Assembly: GCF_000613245.1 (NCBI RefSeq)
Contig: NZ_HG964938.1
Location: 153,928-217,927, forward strand
Length of the DNA: 64,000 nucleotides
Direction of reading: 5' to 3'
Source of the DNA: Mycobacterium asiaticum DSM 44297
Lineage (GTDB): Bacteria; Actinomycetota; Actinomycetes; Mycobacteriales; Mycobacteriaceae
Shown here: in pieces, positions 25,134-36,567 of the stretch
Layout: each line of letters begins with the position of its first letter
How positions within the stretch are numbered: the first letter of the stretch is position 1
The notes under the pieces: model-generated
The model's database searches: none
What the model saw: only the letters and a program-made list of their open reading frames with translations
What the model was told of the DNA's origin: nothing
Position numbers and translations under genes: made by a program

Positions 25134-26223
25134 GCATGCCGTCAGCGGGGCCCGGCTCGCGCCCCGGTGCCGCGACCCGCGCGCCGAAATAGAGCAACTC
25201 CCACAGCGTTCGGTCGCTCGCGACGTCGACCGCGCCGCCGTGCCGGTGCTCGACCGTGGCGTCGCCGGAGAATCGCAGATAGGCGCCGGCCGAGCCGAAG
25301 TCGAGGGTGGACACCTCCCGCTGCTGGCGGAAGGTCACGGTGAAGGTGTCAGCACCGGCCGAGACCCGATATTGCAGCCGCTGTGCGACCGGGATGCCGG
25401 TGTCAGCGTGCGTGTCGACCTCGGATCCGCTGAACTCGACCGCCTCGGCGCCGACGGCTGAAGCGACGATCCGGTCACCCGTGGCCACCATGACCGCCGG
25501 CAGCGGCGTTTTGTCGTAGTCGGCGTGGCTGACGAACATCAGCGTGACAACCGTGTACTCGCCGACCCGGGCCCGGCCCCAATACCAGTGATCGAGCACC
25601 TTACGTGGGGCGACATTGCCCCAGTTGTGGTCGTGATAGCCCGCGCCCGTGAGACGGCGCGTACGACCGTCCACAGTGATGGTCGCCTGCACCGTTCCAC
25701 GGGGGGCCATCGGCAGCCAGGCGATGTAATGCTGTTCCTCGGCGCCGAAGAAGACATGGCCGGTGGCCGGGCGCCACGCCGGAACTTCCGGGTGAAGCGT
25801 GAAATCTGCTGTGGTGTCTTCTATTTCGACGTGGATCCGGTAGCCGTCGGGGGTACGGCGGAAGAAGTTCGCACCGATCCGGACATCGCAGTCCTCCGTG
25901 GACGCCGTGAATAGCTCCGGTTCGGCGATGAGCGTGCGGTCGGTACGGGTCCCGTCCGGCGAGGTGATTGTCATCAGGACGAAGGGGGTCAGCGCCGTCT
26001 TCGGAGAGACGTAGGGCGGCTTGGTGTGCATTTCCACAGTCACCGTCGATCCGTCGTCGAGGTGAGCGTCGAAATACCACCACTCGAACGTCCCGCGGAT
26101 CTGATCGGCCGTGCTGGTCCGCCAACCGTCTTCCCAGGTCTGAATCTGGTTGGGAGTTAGCCCGAGACGGGCGTAGTGCCGTGCTTGCGTACCGATGAGG
26201 GCGTGCTTGTCGGAGAAGGTCAT
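25114..26223 (-). CDS. AttH/CrtC-like lipocalin-domain protein
   Basis: 369 aa. The TFEWWYFDAHLDDGSTV and TGAGYHDHNWGN motifs are hallmarks of the AttH/hydroxyneurosporene-synthase-like double lipocalin family. CrtC members hydrate carotenoids, but most relatives are uncharacterised, so only lipophilic ligand binding is inferred. No signal peptide is visible. The start ATG is 59 bp from the divergent GlxA-type regulator, which may control it. Confidence 0.8.
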   Translation of the reverse strand: MTFSDKHALIGTQARHYARLGLTPNQIQTWEDGWRTSTADQIRGTFEWWYFDAHLDDGSTVTVEMHTKPPYVSPKTALTPFVLMTITSPDGTRTDRTLIAEPELFTASTEDCDVRIGANFFRRTPDGYRIHVEIEDTTADFTLHPEVPAWRPATGHVFFGAEEQHYIAWLPMAPRGTVQATITVDGRTRRLTGAGYHDHNWGNVAPRKVLDHWYWGRARVGEYTVVTLMFVSHADYDKTPLPAVMVATGDRIVASAVGAEAVEFSGSEVDTHADTGIPVAQRLQYRVSAGADTFTVTFRQQREVSTLDFGSAGAYLRFSGDATVEHRHGGAVDVASDRTLWELLYFGARVAAPGREPGPADGMLIGHQA

Positions 26224-26254
26224 GGCGCGACGCTAAGCCCGCAAACCACCGAGA

Positions 26255-26283
26255 TTGCGACAGTGGGCATAGCATTTGCGACA
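26255..26283. promoter_or_regulatory. TTGCGACA direct repeat before the GlxA-type gene
   Basis: TTGCGACA occurs at 26255-26262 and again at 26276-26283, 21 bp apart, a spacing typical of AraC-family half-sites. The second copy reaches the start codon of the regulator, consistent with autoregulation and control of the divergent lipocalin gene. Confidence 0.4.
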
Positions 26284-27224
26284 TGTTTGTCGGAGTGATG
26301 GCGCTGCCGGGCTGCTGGGACTCCGGGCTGGTGACCATTCTCGACGTGCTGCGCGGCGCCAACGCGGCGCGGCTTGCGCTGCCCGGCACCCTCCCCGAGA
26401 TCGAGGTGTGCACCGTGAGTATCGATCCGGAGCCCGTCCGCACGGCGGGTGGCCTTTCGGTGCCGGTCGAGGTGACTGTCGACGACCCGGCGATGGACGA
26501 GCTCGATCTGCTGGTGGTGCCGGCGTTGACCATGAACACCCCGACCGGAGTCATCGACGCACTGCTGCGCGACGAGATCCGCACCGCGCGTGGCGCCGTG
26601 CGCGACTGGGTCCGTGCCGACCGACCGGTGGCCGCCGCATGTACCGGGACATTTGTGCTCGCCGACGCCGGTGTCCTCGATCACCGGCACGCCACGACCA
26701 GCTGGTGGCTCGCCGCCGAATTCGCCCGGTGCTTCCCGCGGGTCAACCTCGACATGTCACGGATGGTGATCGCGGACGGCAATATCACCACGGCCGGTGC
26801 CGCATTTGCGCACATCGACCTCGCAATGCACATCGTGGCGGGGATCAGCCCCCAGTTGGCGGACGCCACGGGCGCCGTTCTGCTCTTTGACCAGCGGCCC
26901 GCGCCGAGCGTGCGGGCCGCGCACGGTTACCTGGCCAACACCGACCGCCTGGTCGTCGCCTTCGAGGCGTGGGTTCGCAACAACCTCGATGCCGATGTCA
27001 GCATCGCCCGTGCCGCACTGGACTTGGACACCACTCGCCGCACCCTGGAACGCCGGGTGCGACAGCAACTGGGCATCACCCCGTACGCGCTTGTCCAGCG
27101 TCTGCGCATCGAGCAGGCCAAGCATCTGCGGCAGACCACGCCGCTGACGCTGGACCAGATCGCGGGCATGGTCGGCTACGGCTCGGCATCCGCGTTACGT
27201 CACGCGATGGGCAAGTTCACATAG
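26283..27224 (+). CDS. GlxA-type AraC family regulator with DJ-1/PfpI domain
   Basis: 313 aa. An N-terminal DJ-1/PfpI-like domain (1-185), with Cys120 in the nucleophile-elbow position (AAACTGTFVLADAG), precedes an AraC HTH domain: VSIARAALDLDTTRRTLERRV and LDQIAGMVGYGSASALRHAM. The amidase-like domain is usually a sensor. Divergent from the AttH-like gene and followed 22 bp later by the marR gene. Confidence 0.9.
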   Translation: MFVGVMALPGCWDSGLVTILDVLRGANAARLALPGTLPEIEVCTVSIDPEPVRTAGGLSVPVEVTVDDPAMDELDLLVVPALTMNTPTGVIDALLRDEIRTARGAVRDWVRADRPVAAACTGTFVLADAGVLDHRHATTSWWLAAEFARCFPRVNLDMSRMVIADGNITTAGAAFAHIDLAMHIVAGISPQLADATGAVLLFDQRPAPSVRAAHGYLANTDRLVVAFEAWVRNNLDADVSIARAALDLDTTRRTLERRVRQQLGITPYALVQRLRIEQAKHLRQTTPLTLDQIAGMVGYGSASALRHAMGKFT

Positions 27225-27246
27225 ATAGCTCGGCTACAGAGGTATT

Positions 27247-27708
27247 ATGGATGGAGTGACCAGCCCTACCGATCTCGCCGCCGAACTGCCGCGCACGGTG
27301 GGCCGGTTCCGCCGGCAGTTGCGCCGCGCCACCGGCACCGGTTACGCGCCCGGTCAGCTGTCCGAATCACAGGCCGAGTTGCTGCGCCTGGTCTCGCGTC
27401 GACCGGGCGTTTCGGTGAGCGTCGCGGCCGCCGAACTCGGGCTGGTACCGAATACCGCCTCCACCCTGGTGTCCAAGCTGTGCTGCGCGGGCTTGCTGGA
27501 ACGCACCGCCGACACCGCCGACCGTCGCGTCAGCCGGTTGCGGCTCACCGAATCGGCACAGCACGTGATGGACGCCACCGCCGCGACACGGCGCGCCGTG
27601 CTCATTGACCTGCTCGATGAGCTTGACGACCACCAGATCGGGGTATTGGCGAAAGGGTTGGAGGTCCTCGAGGGGATCACCAGGAAATTGCAGGAGCGAT
27701 ACACATGA
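27247..27708 (+). CDS. MarR family regulator of the ABC exporter
   Basis: 153 aa winged-helix regulator: VSVAAAELGLVPNTASTLVSKLCCAGLLERTADTADRRVSRLRLTES contains the recognition helix and wing. The last codons overlap the ATG of the ABC ATPase (ATGA), so regulator and transporter form one operon. It may repress its own operon until a drug or lipid is bound. Confidence 0.9.
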   Translation: MDGVTSPTDLAAELPRTVGRFRRQLRRATGTGYAPGQLSESQAELLRLVSRRPGVSVSVAAAELGLVPNTASTLVSKLCCAGLLERTADTADRRVSRLRLTESAQHVMDATAATRRAVLIDLLDELDDHQIGVLAKGLEVLEGITRKLQERYT

Positions 27709-28496
27709 TTGACGCGATCGACTGCCGGCGGCTGACCTACCGCTACGGCTCGCACACGGCCGTCGACGACGTGACGTTCTCGGTCCGGCCGGGCGAGACG
27801 ATGGGTCTGCTGGGCCCCAACGGCGCGGGCAAGACCACGGTGGTGCGGGTACTGACCACGCTCGCACCGGTCCAGCAGGGCGAGCTGCGGATCTTCGGGC
27901 TGGACGCGCGTCGCCAGACCGTCGACATCCGCAGCAACATCGGCTATGTACCACAACAGCTTTCGATCGAGACGGCGCTGACCGGCCGTCAGAACGTGGC
28001 CTGGTTCGCCCGCCTGTACGGGGTGCCGCGCGCCGAACGCGCCGAACGTGTCGACCAGGCGCTGGCCGCGATGGATCTGCTCGACGTCGCCGACCGGCTC
28101 GCATCGAGCTATTCCGGTGGCATGGTCCGCCGGTTGGAGGTGGCCCAGGCACTGGTCAACCGGCCCTCGCTGCTGGTGCTCGACGAACCGACAGTGGGCC
28201 TGGACCCGATCGCGCGTGACGGCGTCTGGCGCCAGGTCCAGCAGATGCAGCAACAGTTCGGCATGACCGTGCTGCTCACCACTCACTACATGGAAGAGGC
28301 GGACGCGCTGTGCGACCGGGTCGCGCTGATGCACAAGGGCGCGCTGCAAGCGGTCGGCACGCCGGATGAGTTGAAGGAGACGGTGTCGCCGGACGCCTCC
28401 CTCGAAGACGTGTTCCGCCACTACGCCGCATCGGATCTCGACGCGCCGTCGGCCGATATGCGCGCACTCCGGTCTAGCAGAAGGGCGCCAGCGTAA
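27705..28496 (+). CDS. ABC transporter ATP-binding protein (DrrA-like)
   Basis: 263 aa. Walker A GPNGAGKTT, Q-loop region YVPQQ, signature YSGGM, Walker B LLVLDEPT and switch His (TTHYMEEAD) are all intact. The family is the DrrA-type exporter ATPase acting as a dimer with the permease encoded next. Overlaps the marR stop by four bases; its own stop shares one base with the permease start (TAATG). Confidence 0.94.
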   Translation: MIDAIDCRRLTYRYGSHTAVDDVTFSVRPGETMGLLGPNGAGKTTVVRVLTTLAPVQQGELRIFGLDARRQTVDIRSNIGYVPQQLSIETALTGRQNVAWFARLYGVPRAERAERVDQALAAMDLLDVADRLASSYSGGMVRRLEVAQALVNRPSLLVLDEPTVGLDPIARDGVWRQVQQMQQQFGMTVLLTTHYMEEADALCDRVALMHKGALQAVGTPDELKETVSPDASLEDVFRHYAASDLDAPSADMRALRSSRRAPA

Positions 28497-29323
28497 TGTC
28501 GGTTGATCGAGACTGCCAGCCCGTCGAGGTGCGGCTGGTCCGCGCGCCCCGCGGAATCGACCGCGTCGGAGCGACTTTGGGCCGCGTCGGCGCGTTCGCG
28601 ATCGTGGAACTGCAGAAGTTGCGGCACGACCGCACCGAGCTGGTCATGCGGATGGTGCAGCCCGCGCTCTGGTTGCTGATCTTCGGTACCACGTTCAGCC
28701 ACCTGCATGTCATCGACACCGGGCCGGTGTCGTATCAGGCGTTCCTGGCGCCGGGCATCATCGCCCAATCGGCGTTGTTCATCTCGATTTTCTATGGGAT
28801 ACAGATCATTTGGGATCGCGACGCGGGCGTGCTGGCCAAACTCCTCGTGACCCCCGCCCCGGCGTCGGCACTGATCACCGGGAAGTCGTTCGCGGCGGGG
28901 GTGCGCTCGGTGGCGCAGGTCGTCGGTGTTCTCGCGCTGGCGTACGTGATGGGGATCGGCCTGACGGTCAACCCGCTGCGGATCCTGGCCGCGATGGTCG
29001 CGGTAATGCTGGGTGCGGCATTCTTCGCCTGCCTGTCAATGACATTGGCCGGGCTGGTGCGCAACCGTGACCGCCTGATGGGCATCGGCCAGGCCATCAC
29101 CATGCCATTGTTCTTCGCGTCCAACGCGCTGTACCCGGTCGACGTGATGCCGGCCTGGTTGCACGCGTTGAGCAAGATCAACCCGCTGAGCTACGAGGTC
29201 GATGTGTTGCGGGCACTGCTGATCGGCGCCCCGTTCCACGCGGTGGACATCGCGGTGCTGCTGGTGGCTCCGGTGATCGGAATCATTACGGCCTCAACCT
29301 TTTTGCGGCGGCTGGTCGCCTAG
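28496..29323 (+). CDS. ABC-2 type transporter permease (DrrB-like)
   Basis: 275 aa with about six hydrophobic segments and the ABC-2 signature near the C-terminus (LFFASNALYPVDVMPAWLHALSKINPLSYEVDVLRALL). It forms the membrane part of the exporter with the ATPase encoded directly before it. The substrate may be a drug or lipid; the neighbouring MarR gene favours a toxic compound, an inference only. Confidence 0.93.
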   Translation: MSVDRDCQPVEVRLVRAPRGIDRVGATLGRVGAFAIVELQKLRHDRTELVMRMVQPALWLLIFGTTFSHLHVIDTGPVSYQAFLAPGIIAQSALFISIFYGIQIIWDRDAGVLAKLLVTPAPASALITGKSFAAGVRSVAQVVGVLALAYVMGIGLTVNPLRILAAMVAVMLGAAFFACLSMTLAGLVRNRDRLMGIGQAITMPLFFASNALYPVDVMPAWLHALSKINPLSYEVDVLRALLIGAPFHAVDIAVLLVAPVIGIITASTFLRRLVA

Positions 29324-29483
29324 TTATCGCATTGTGACCGGATTGCGACCGTCTCGCCGCGGAGTCCGGCCCGAAGCCTAATCGTTAGCCAACCGCGACA
29401 TGCGCCGTCGGCCGCGACGGCCGGGTGGCGTCCTCCATTTGTGTTTCACTCGCCCAGAACAGATTCCTCCGCAGGAGCGGCAG

Positions 29484-30542
29484 ATGAAAGTTGGGATGGG
29501 TCAGGCGATGAAGTTCGTTGAAAAGCTGCGTGGCGCAGCGGCAACCATGCCCCGCAGGCTGGCGATCGCTGCTATGGGGGCTGCCCTGCTGACGGGTCTC
29601 GTCGGCGCCGTCGGCGGATCGGCGACCGCGGGGGCGTTCTCCCGGCCGGGGCTTCCGGTGGAATATCTGCAGATTCCGTCGCCGTCGATGGGACGCAACA
29701 TCAAGGTCGAATTCCAGAGCGGGGGACCGCACGCGGTTTATCTGCTCGACGGGTTGCGCGCCCAGGACGACTACAGCGGCTGGGACATCAACACCCCGGC
29801 CTTCGAGGAGTTCTACCAGTCCGGGCTGTCGGTCGTCATGCCGGTGGGCGGCCAATCCAGTTTCTACAGCGACTGGTACCAGCCTTCCTCGGGCAACGGG
29901 CAGAACTACACCTACAAGTGGGAGACCTTCCTGACCCGGGAGATGCCCGCCTACCTGCAGGCTCAGAAGGGTGTGTCGCCCGCCGGCAACGCGGCCGTTG
30001 GGTTGTCGATGTCCGGTGGCTCCGCGCTGATCCTGGCCGCCTACTACCCGCAGATGTTCCCGTACGCCGCGTCGCTGTCGGGCTTTTTGAACCCGGCCGA
30101 AGGCTGGTGGCCAACGCTGATCGGGCTGGCGATGAACGACGCCGGCGGCTACAACGCCAACAGCATGTGGGGCCCGTCCTCCGACCCTGCGTGGAAGCGC
30201 AACGACCCGATGCTGCAGATCCCGCGGCTGGTCGCCAACAACACCCGGATCTGGGTCTACTGCGGCAACGGCACCCCGAGTGACCTGGGTGGCGACAACA
30301 TGCCGGCCAAGTTTCTGGAGGGCCTCACACTGCGCACGAATCAGCAGTTCCAGCAGACCTACGCCGCCTCGGGTGGACGCAACGGCGTCTTCCAGTTCCC
30401 GAACAACGGCACCCACTCGTGGAGCTACTGGAACCAGCAGCTGATGGCGATGAAGCCCGACATGCTGCAGGTGATCAACGCGGTTAACGCACCGGCACCG
30501 GCGCCCGCCGCGCCGGCCCCGGTCACCGGGCCCGCCACCTGA
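29484..30542 (+). CDS. fbpC: Diacylglycerol acyltransferase/mycolyltransferase Ag85C
   Basis: 352 aa. A signal peptide (TMPRRLAIAAMGAALLTGLVG...ATAGA) is followed by the mature FSRPGLPVEYLQ start. The nucleophile motif GLSMSGGS, the Cys in IWVYCGNG and the late NGTHSW His match antigen 85C closely. The enzyme moves mycolic acid from trehalose monomycolate to arabinogalactan or another monomycolate in the cell envelope and binds fibronectin. ATG 29484 is chosen for the GCAGGAG ribosome binding site; a second ATG lies eight codons later. The C-terminus is Pro/Ala-rich. Tandem hairpins follow the stop. Confidence 0.97.
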   Translation: MKVGMGQAMKFVEKLRGAAATMPRRLAIAAMGAALLTGLVGAVGGSATAGAFSRPGLPVEYLQIPSPSMGRNIKVEFQSGGPHAVYLLDGLRAQDDYSGWDINTPAFEEFYQSGLSVVMPVGGQSSFYSDWYQPSSGNGQNYTYKWETFLTREMPAYLQAQKGVSPAGNAAVGLSMSGGSALILAAYYPQMFPYAASLSGFLNPAEGWWPTLIGLAMNDAGGYNANSMWGPSSDPAWKRNDPMLQIPRLVANNTRIWVYCGNGTPSDLGGDNMPAKFLEGLTLRTNQQFQQTYAASGGRNGVFQFPNNGTHSWSYWNQQLMAMKPDMLQVINAVNAPAPAPAAPAPVTGPAT

Positions 30543-30567
30543 CCCAGCCGGGTCACCGATAGACCAC

Positions 30568-30654
30568 ATCGGCAGCAGCGCAACGGCCAGCGCTGCTGCC
30601 GATGTTCACTTCCAGGAGGCAGCAGCGCGACGGCCAGCGCTGCTGCCGATGTTC
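30568..30654. terminator. Tandem duplicated hairpins downstream of fbpC
   Basis: A 37-bp unit (30571-30607) is repeated at 30618-30654 with a single A/G difference. Each unit holds an 11-bp inverted repeat GGCAGCAGCGC/GCGCTGCTGCC with an 8-nt loop; in the first, the stem extends to 14 bp. They lie between the convergent fbpC and DUF1275 genes and are a plausible double bidirectional terminator without a T-tract. Confidence 0.7.
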
Positions 30655-30670
30655 CCTTGTTTCGGAGGCC

Positions 30671-31357
30671 TCAGCTCAGTAGCCCATGCCGGTCGGCGTG
30701 CAAGTAGGTGTAGCAGGTCGTCACCGCGCACACGAAGGCCGCCACACCGAGCATCTGGGTACCGCTGACCGTCGTGCTGATGGCACCGCCGATCGCGGCA
30801 CCCGAGACGAAGCTGGCCAACAACAGGAAGTAGCCAAGCCAGTCCTCCACCCTGCCGCCGGCGATGTGGCGTTCGATGCCCTGCCCCATCTTGACCAAGG
30901 TGCCGGTGACATAACTCAGCGGCACCGACACCTCACCGTTCTTGACGAAAGAGGTGTTCAGCGCGCCGATTCCGAAGACCACGAACATTATCGGCACGAA
31001 GTCGAGCAGGGACTCCTCCCAGCCACCCAGCACGATGTCCAACCCGGTGGCGAATACCAAGCTGAAGGTAGTCAACACGGTTGGGCCGTGGGGATGCTCC
31101 GCCCAGAAGCGTCGTCGGCACACCGACGAGACGACCACACCGGCCACGAAGCACAGCAGCAACGCGCCCGCGCTCACCGAGAGCGTCACGTCGTCGCGGA
31201 AGAAACCCAGCACGGCCCGTTGGGCGTTGCCGGTCATGAAGGTGACGAAATAGCCGGCGGAGTGGGTGAAGGCGGTGGCCCCCAGTACACCGGCCAGGCC
31301 GGCCAGCACCCACGAGAGCCTGGCCTCGCCGTCGTAGATCTCCTTTTTCAAGGGCAT
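30671..31357 (-). CDS. DUF1275 (YoaK) family membrane protein
   Basis: 228 aa with about six hydrophobic helices and the family motif YFVTFMTGNAQRA near residue 37, plus SYVTGTLVKMGQGI in the middle. Function is unknown; the family resembles small transporters. ATG 31357 is used; GTG 31363 is equally possible. It follows mak in the same direction after 33 bp and may be transcribed with it. Confidence 0.85.
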   Translation of the reverse strand: MPLKKEIYDGEARLSWVLAGLAGVLGATAFTHSAGYFVTFMTGNAQRAVLGFFRDDVTLSVSAGALLLCFVAGVVVSSVCRRRFWAEHPHGPTVLTTFSLVFATGLDIVLGGWEESLLDFVPIMFVVFGIGALNTSFVKNGEVSVPLSYVTGTLVKMGQGIERHIAGGRVEDWLGYFLLLASFVSGAAIGGAISTTVSGTQMLGVAAFVCAVTTCYTYLHADRHGLLS

Positions 31358-31390
31358 CGTCACATCATCCCGCGACCGCAGCCCCTCGGG

Positions 31391-32766
31391 TCAGCCCGTC
31401 GTCAGGCGGGCGATCGACCGCAGCGGGATGGGCAGCCAGGTAGGCCGGTGCCGGGATTCGTAACCCGTTTCGTACACCGCCTTGTCGAGTTCGTAGGCGG
31501 CCAGCACCAGCGCCGAGTCCCGCGGGTCGGTTCCCGAGGCGGCCGCGTAGCCGTCACAGAACGCGGCGCGGTTGCGCTCGACCCATTCGCGGGCGCGGGC
31601 GGCGAGCTGTTTGTCCCCGCCCTGATCGACCAGCGGCCCATAGGCCGCGTACTCGAACGACCGCAACACACCGGCGACATCACGCAGCGGGGAATCCGGC
31701 GCCCGGCGCTCCTCCAACGGCTGACCCGGCTCCCCTTCGAAGTCGATCAGCACCCAGCTTTCCGGCGTCCGCAGCACCTGCCCCAGATGCAGGTCGCCGT
31801 GCACCCGTTGCACGGTGATCGGCTCGTCGGCGAGCTTGCCGAAGCGTTCTTCGATGGTCATCACGTAGTCGCTCAACTCGGGCACGGTGGCCGCCGCCGA
31901 CGACAACCGGGCCAGAACCGTGTCCACCGGGAACGTCGCCTGCTGCGTCCCGAGCTGCTCGGCCAGGGTGGCGTGCACCGATGCGACGGCCTCGCCGAGC
32001 CGGTACGACTCCCCGGCGAAGTCACCACCCACTTCGTAGGCGTACAGGTCACCCTCGGCGAACAGGTCACGAACACTGGCGGTGGCCATCGCCCAGCCTT
32101 CGGCCGCGTTGGCAGCGAAAGCGGTCACCATACCCAGCGGAGACCCGTCGTCCTCGCCAGAACCGGCCACCTCGTAGGCGCCCAGCAGCCGGGCCACATG
32201 GGGGTTGCCGGCCCGGCCGAGCACCCGATTGAGCTCGATATCCGGGTTGATGCCCTGGCTGACCCGGCGGAACACCTTGAAGATGGCGGCCGGCGGGCGG
32301 TCGAAGATCACGCTGGTGTTGCTCTGCTCGGCGTCGGAAACGCGTGGATAGGCGTCCAGCGGCAGCTCGACGTCCGGCTCCTTGGTGAACTTCAGCTCCG
32401 TGGCCGACGACGTACCGGATCCAGCACGTGTCGCCGACTCGTCGATCAGCGACAGCAGGAATCGAGGCGCCTTGGAGTCGTACAGCGCGTCAAACCCGAT
32501 GTGATCGTCGGCCGAGCCGATGGTGGCCTGGGTGCTGAATTCGGGGACAGGCTCGGAGTCCCACCGGACCAGCACCTGGTAGCGCTCGCTGAAGCCGTCG
32601 GCGTAGCCGACGTCGACGAGCACGAGGTCCAGTGCCTCGCGCAGCGGCACCACAACCGCGACGTCGGCACTGAGAAGTTCCCGATTACGTCCGGCGTACC
32701 AGCGTTGCTGCGGCAGCCACTCCGCCCATGGCAGCTTGGCCGGCTGCGTGGCCGAGGCTGGCGCGT

Positions 32767-32770
<4 letters not shown>
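31391..32770 (-). CDS. mak: Maltokinase
   Basis: 459 aa, close to the size of M. tuberculosis Mak (Rv0127). The C-terminal kinase lobe has the catalytic VHGDLHLGQVL and metal-binding VLIDFEGEP motifs. It phosphorylates maltose to maltose-1-phosphate with ATP, feeding GlgE for alpha-glucan synthesis. The ATG overlaps the treS stop (ATGA), matching the physical TreS-Mak complex known in mycobacteria. Confidence 0.96.
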
Positions 32771-34566
<1,796 letters not shown>

Positions 34567-34686
34567 CAAATCCACGATGCCACGTGTACCCGAGAGGCCT
34601 GTCAAAGAATCACCCGAAGCGTACCGATCCTGAATTCCCGCTCACACCATTGCATTTCGCGTGCCGGGAAATTCATCGCGGTCGGA

Positions 34687-35739
34687 TCAGGCCGGCGGCC
34701 CCTCGGCCAGCGTGACGTTTTCGGTGCGGGCGACGCCGGACTTGGAGGTGAAGCTGATCGCGATCGAGTCCCCTGGGTGGTGCGGTGTGAGCGCGTCCGA
34801 CAACGCGGTCGCCGAGTTGATCGGCACACCGTCGATGGCGGTGATCACATCGCCGACGGCAATTCCGACCGACGCGGCCGGAGCGGTGCCCACCACACGT
34901 TGCACCCGGGCACCGGCACCGTTGTTGTCAACGACGCCGAGGCCGAGGAAGGCCGTCGGCCCGACGTGCACGGTGGGTGACCCGCCGCCGGAGCGGATCT
35001 GGTTCGCGATGCCGATCGCGGTGCCGACCGGGATGGCGAAGCCCTGTCCGCCGGATAGCTGGAAGTTCTCGGTGGCCGCGGTGTTCATCCCGACCACCTG
35101 ACCGGCCGCGTTGACGACCGGCCCGCCCGAATCGCCGGGCTGGATCGCGCCGTCGAACTGGATCAGCCCGTTCAGGGTCTCCTCGGCACCGGTCAGGGCG
35201 TCGGAGGCCTGAACGGTCTGGTTGACCGCGATCACCCGGCCCGGGACTGCACGGGGCGCACCGCCCTGGCCGCCGGTGTTGCCCAGCGCGACGACCGGCT
35301 CACCGACACTCACCGGGCCGCCGATCGCCGCGGTGGGCAGCCCACCGGCGCCGCGTAGCTGCAACACCGCCACGTCCTGCGTGCGGTCGTAGCCGACGAC
35401 GTCCACCCCGTATGTGCGGCCGTCGCCGACGCTGAACGCGCTGATGTCGGTGGCGCCGGAGATGACGTGGTTGTTGGTCAGGATGACGCCGTTGGGGTCG
35501 ATGACGATGCCGGTTCCGGCACCCACGGCGTTGTTGTAACCCAACTTGGTGTTGATGTTCACCACCTGCGGGCCCACCTGCGCCACGGCCGCGGCCGGGT
35601 CGAGCGGAACCTTGGGAAACTCTTTCAGTGGCGTCGCCTGGGCCGGCGCCGCCGGACCGACGCCGGAGGTCAACCCGATCAGGGTCAATACGGCGACCAA
35701 CCATGCCCACCTGATCGTGCGGTGGCGCGATTTGCTCAT
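34687..35739 (-). CDS. pepA: Secreted serine protease PepA (Mtb32A-like, HtrA-type)
   Basis: 350 aa. A signal peptide (WLVAVLTLIGLTSGVGPAAPAQA) precedes a trypsin-like domain with His in TNNHV, Asp in DRTQDVAVLQL and Ser in QPGDSGGP, followed by a PDZ domain (FLGLGVVDNN... to the end). It is the orthologue of M. tuberculosis Rv0125, a secreted antigen. AGGAGG precedes ATG 35739. The 120-bp gap to treS shows no clear terminator, so read-through is possible. Confidence 0.95.
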   Translation of the reverse strand: MSKSRHRTIRWAWLVAVLTLIGLTSGVGPAAPAQATPLKEFPKVPLDPAAAVAQVGPQVVNINTKLGYNNAVGAGTGIVIDPNGVILTNNHVISGATDISAFSVGDGRTYGVDVVGYDRTQDVAVLQLRGAGGLPTAAIGGPVSVGEPVVALGNTGGQGGAPRAVPGRVIAVNQTVQASDALTGAEETLNGLIQFDGAIQPGDSGGPVVNAAGQVVGMNTAATENFQLSGGQGFAIPVGTAIGIANQIRSGGGSPTVHVGPTAFLGLGVVDNNGAGARVQRVVGTAPAASVGIAVGDVITAIDGVPINSATALSDALTPHHPGDSIAISFTSKSGVARTENVTLAEGPPA

Positions 35740-36000
35740 CCGGTAATCCTCCTACGTCGAGTGAAGAATTAAATTGTCCCGGCCGTTAGCGCCGGATGGT
35801 GCGGACGTTGTTGTCCCACCGTAATCCAGATACCCATTAATGCGGTGGTCAGACCCCGAATTCACGAGATCCTCCCCCGTAAAGCGTCCGGAAACCGTTG
35901 AGAATCCTGCCTCGGAAAACGCGGAAATGCCGCCGGAATGCTCCGTAATGGCGAATGTGTGAGCAGGGACACTCAATAGGCCCCGCCTTAGGCTGGTGCG

Positions 36001-36435
36001 GTGGACTTCGAACCACGGTCGGTGTTCGCGGCGTCGCCGGTCGCGCGGCTGGCCACGGTCACTGCATCCGGCCGTCCGCACCTGGTGCCGGTGGTGTTCG
36101 CCGTGCAGTTCGACCACGACAACCAGTTCGACCACAACAACGATGTCGTCTACACCGCGGTGGACGCCAAGCCGAAGAGCACCCAGCGGCTGCGCCGGCT
36201 GCAGAACATCGAAGCAAATGCGGCGGTAAGTCTGCTGGTGGACCACTACGCAGACGACTGGGCTCAATTGTGGTGGGTTCGCGTCGACGGCACCGCAACG
36301 ATCGCGCGCGAGGGTGCTGTCCTGGCCACGGGATACCGATTACTGCGAGCGAAATACGAACAGTATCAATTTGTTTCGTTGGACGGTCCGGTGATAGCGA
36401 TCACCGTGACCCGCTGGTCCAGCTGGCACGCCTGA
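36001..36435 (+). CDS. PPOX class F420-dependent oxidoreductase (TIGR03668-like)
   Basis: 144 aa split-barrel flavin/deazaflavin protein: FAASPVARLATVTASGRPHLVPVVFAV at the start and WWVRVDGTATI later. Related to M. tuberculosis Rv0121c. An HDNQFDHNNDVV stretch is an unusual His/Asn-rich insertion in the second strand turn. The start is GTG 36001. The 261-bp gap upstream (35740-36000) holds no gene that I can support; in M. tuberculosis, from memory, PE_PGRS2 and small genes occupy this place. Confidence 0.82.
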   Translation: MDFEPRSVFAASPVARLATVTASGRPHLVPVVFAVQFDHDNQFDHNNDVVYTAVDAKPKSTQRLRRLQNIEANAAVSLLVDHYADDWAQLWWVRVDGTATIAREGAVLATGYRLLRAKYEQYQFVSLDGPVIAITVTRWSSWHA

Positions 36436-36567
36436 CTTTCCGGCGGCAGCCGACCCCTTGTGCTGAACGGCCGTTGGGGGAAAAAGTTGCACCTGCGTCC
36501 TGTGGGCTGGATCACGCCGCGTACGGGAGTCGGCGGCCACGCACCCAGGGAGAACTGGAGGAACGTC

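Noticed and set aside
35740..36000. A possible small gene between pepA and the PPOX gene
   Set aside because: No open frame with a ribosome binding site or family resemblance was found; it reads as a divergent promoter region.
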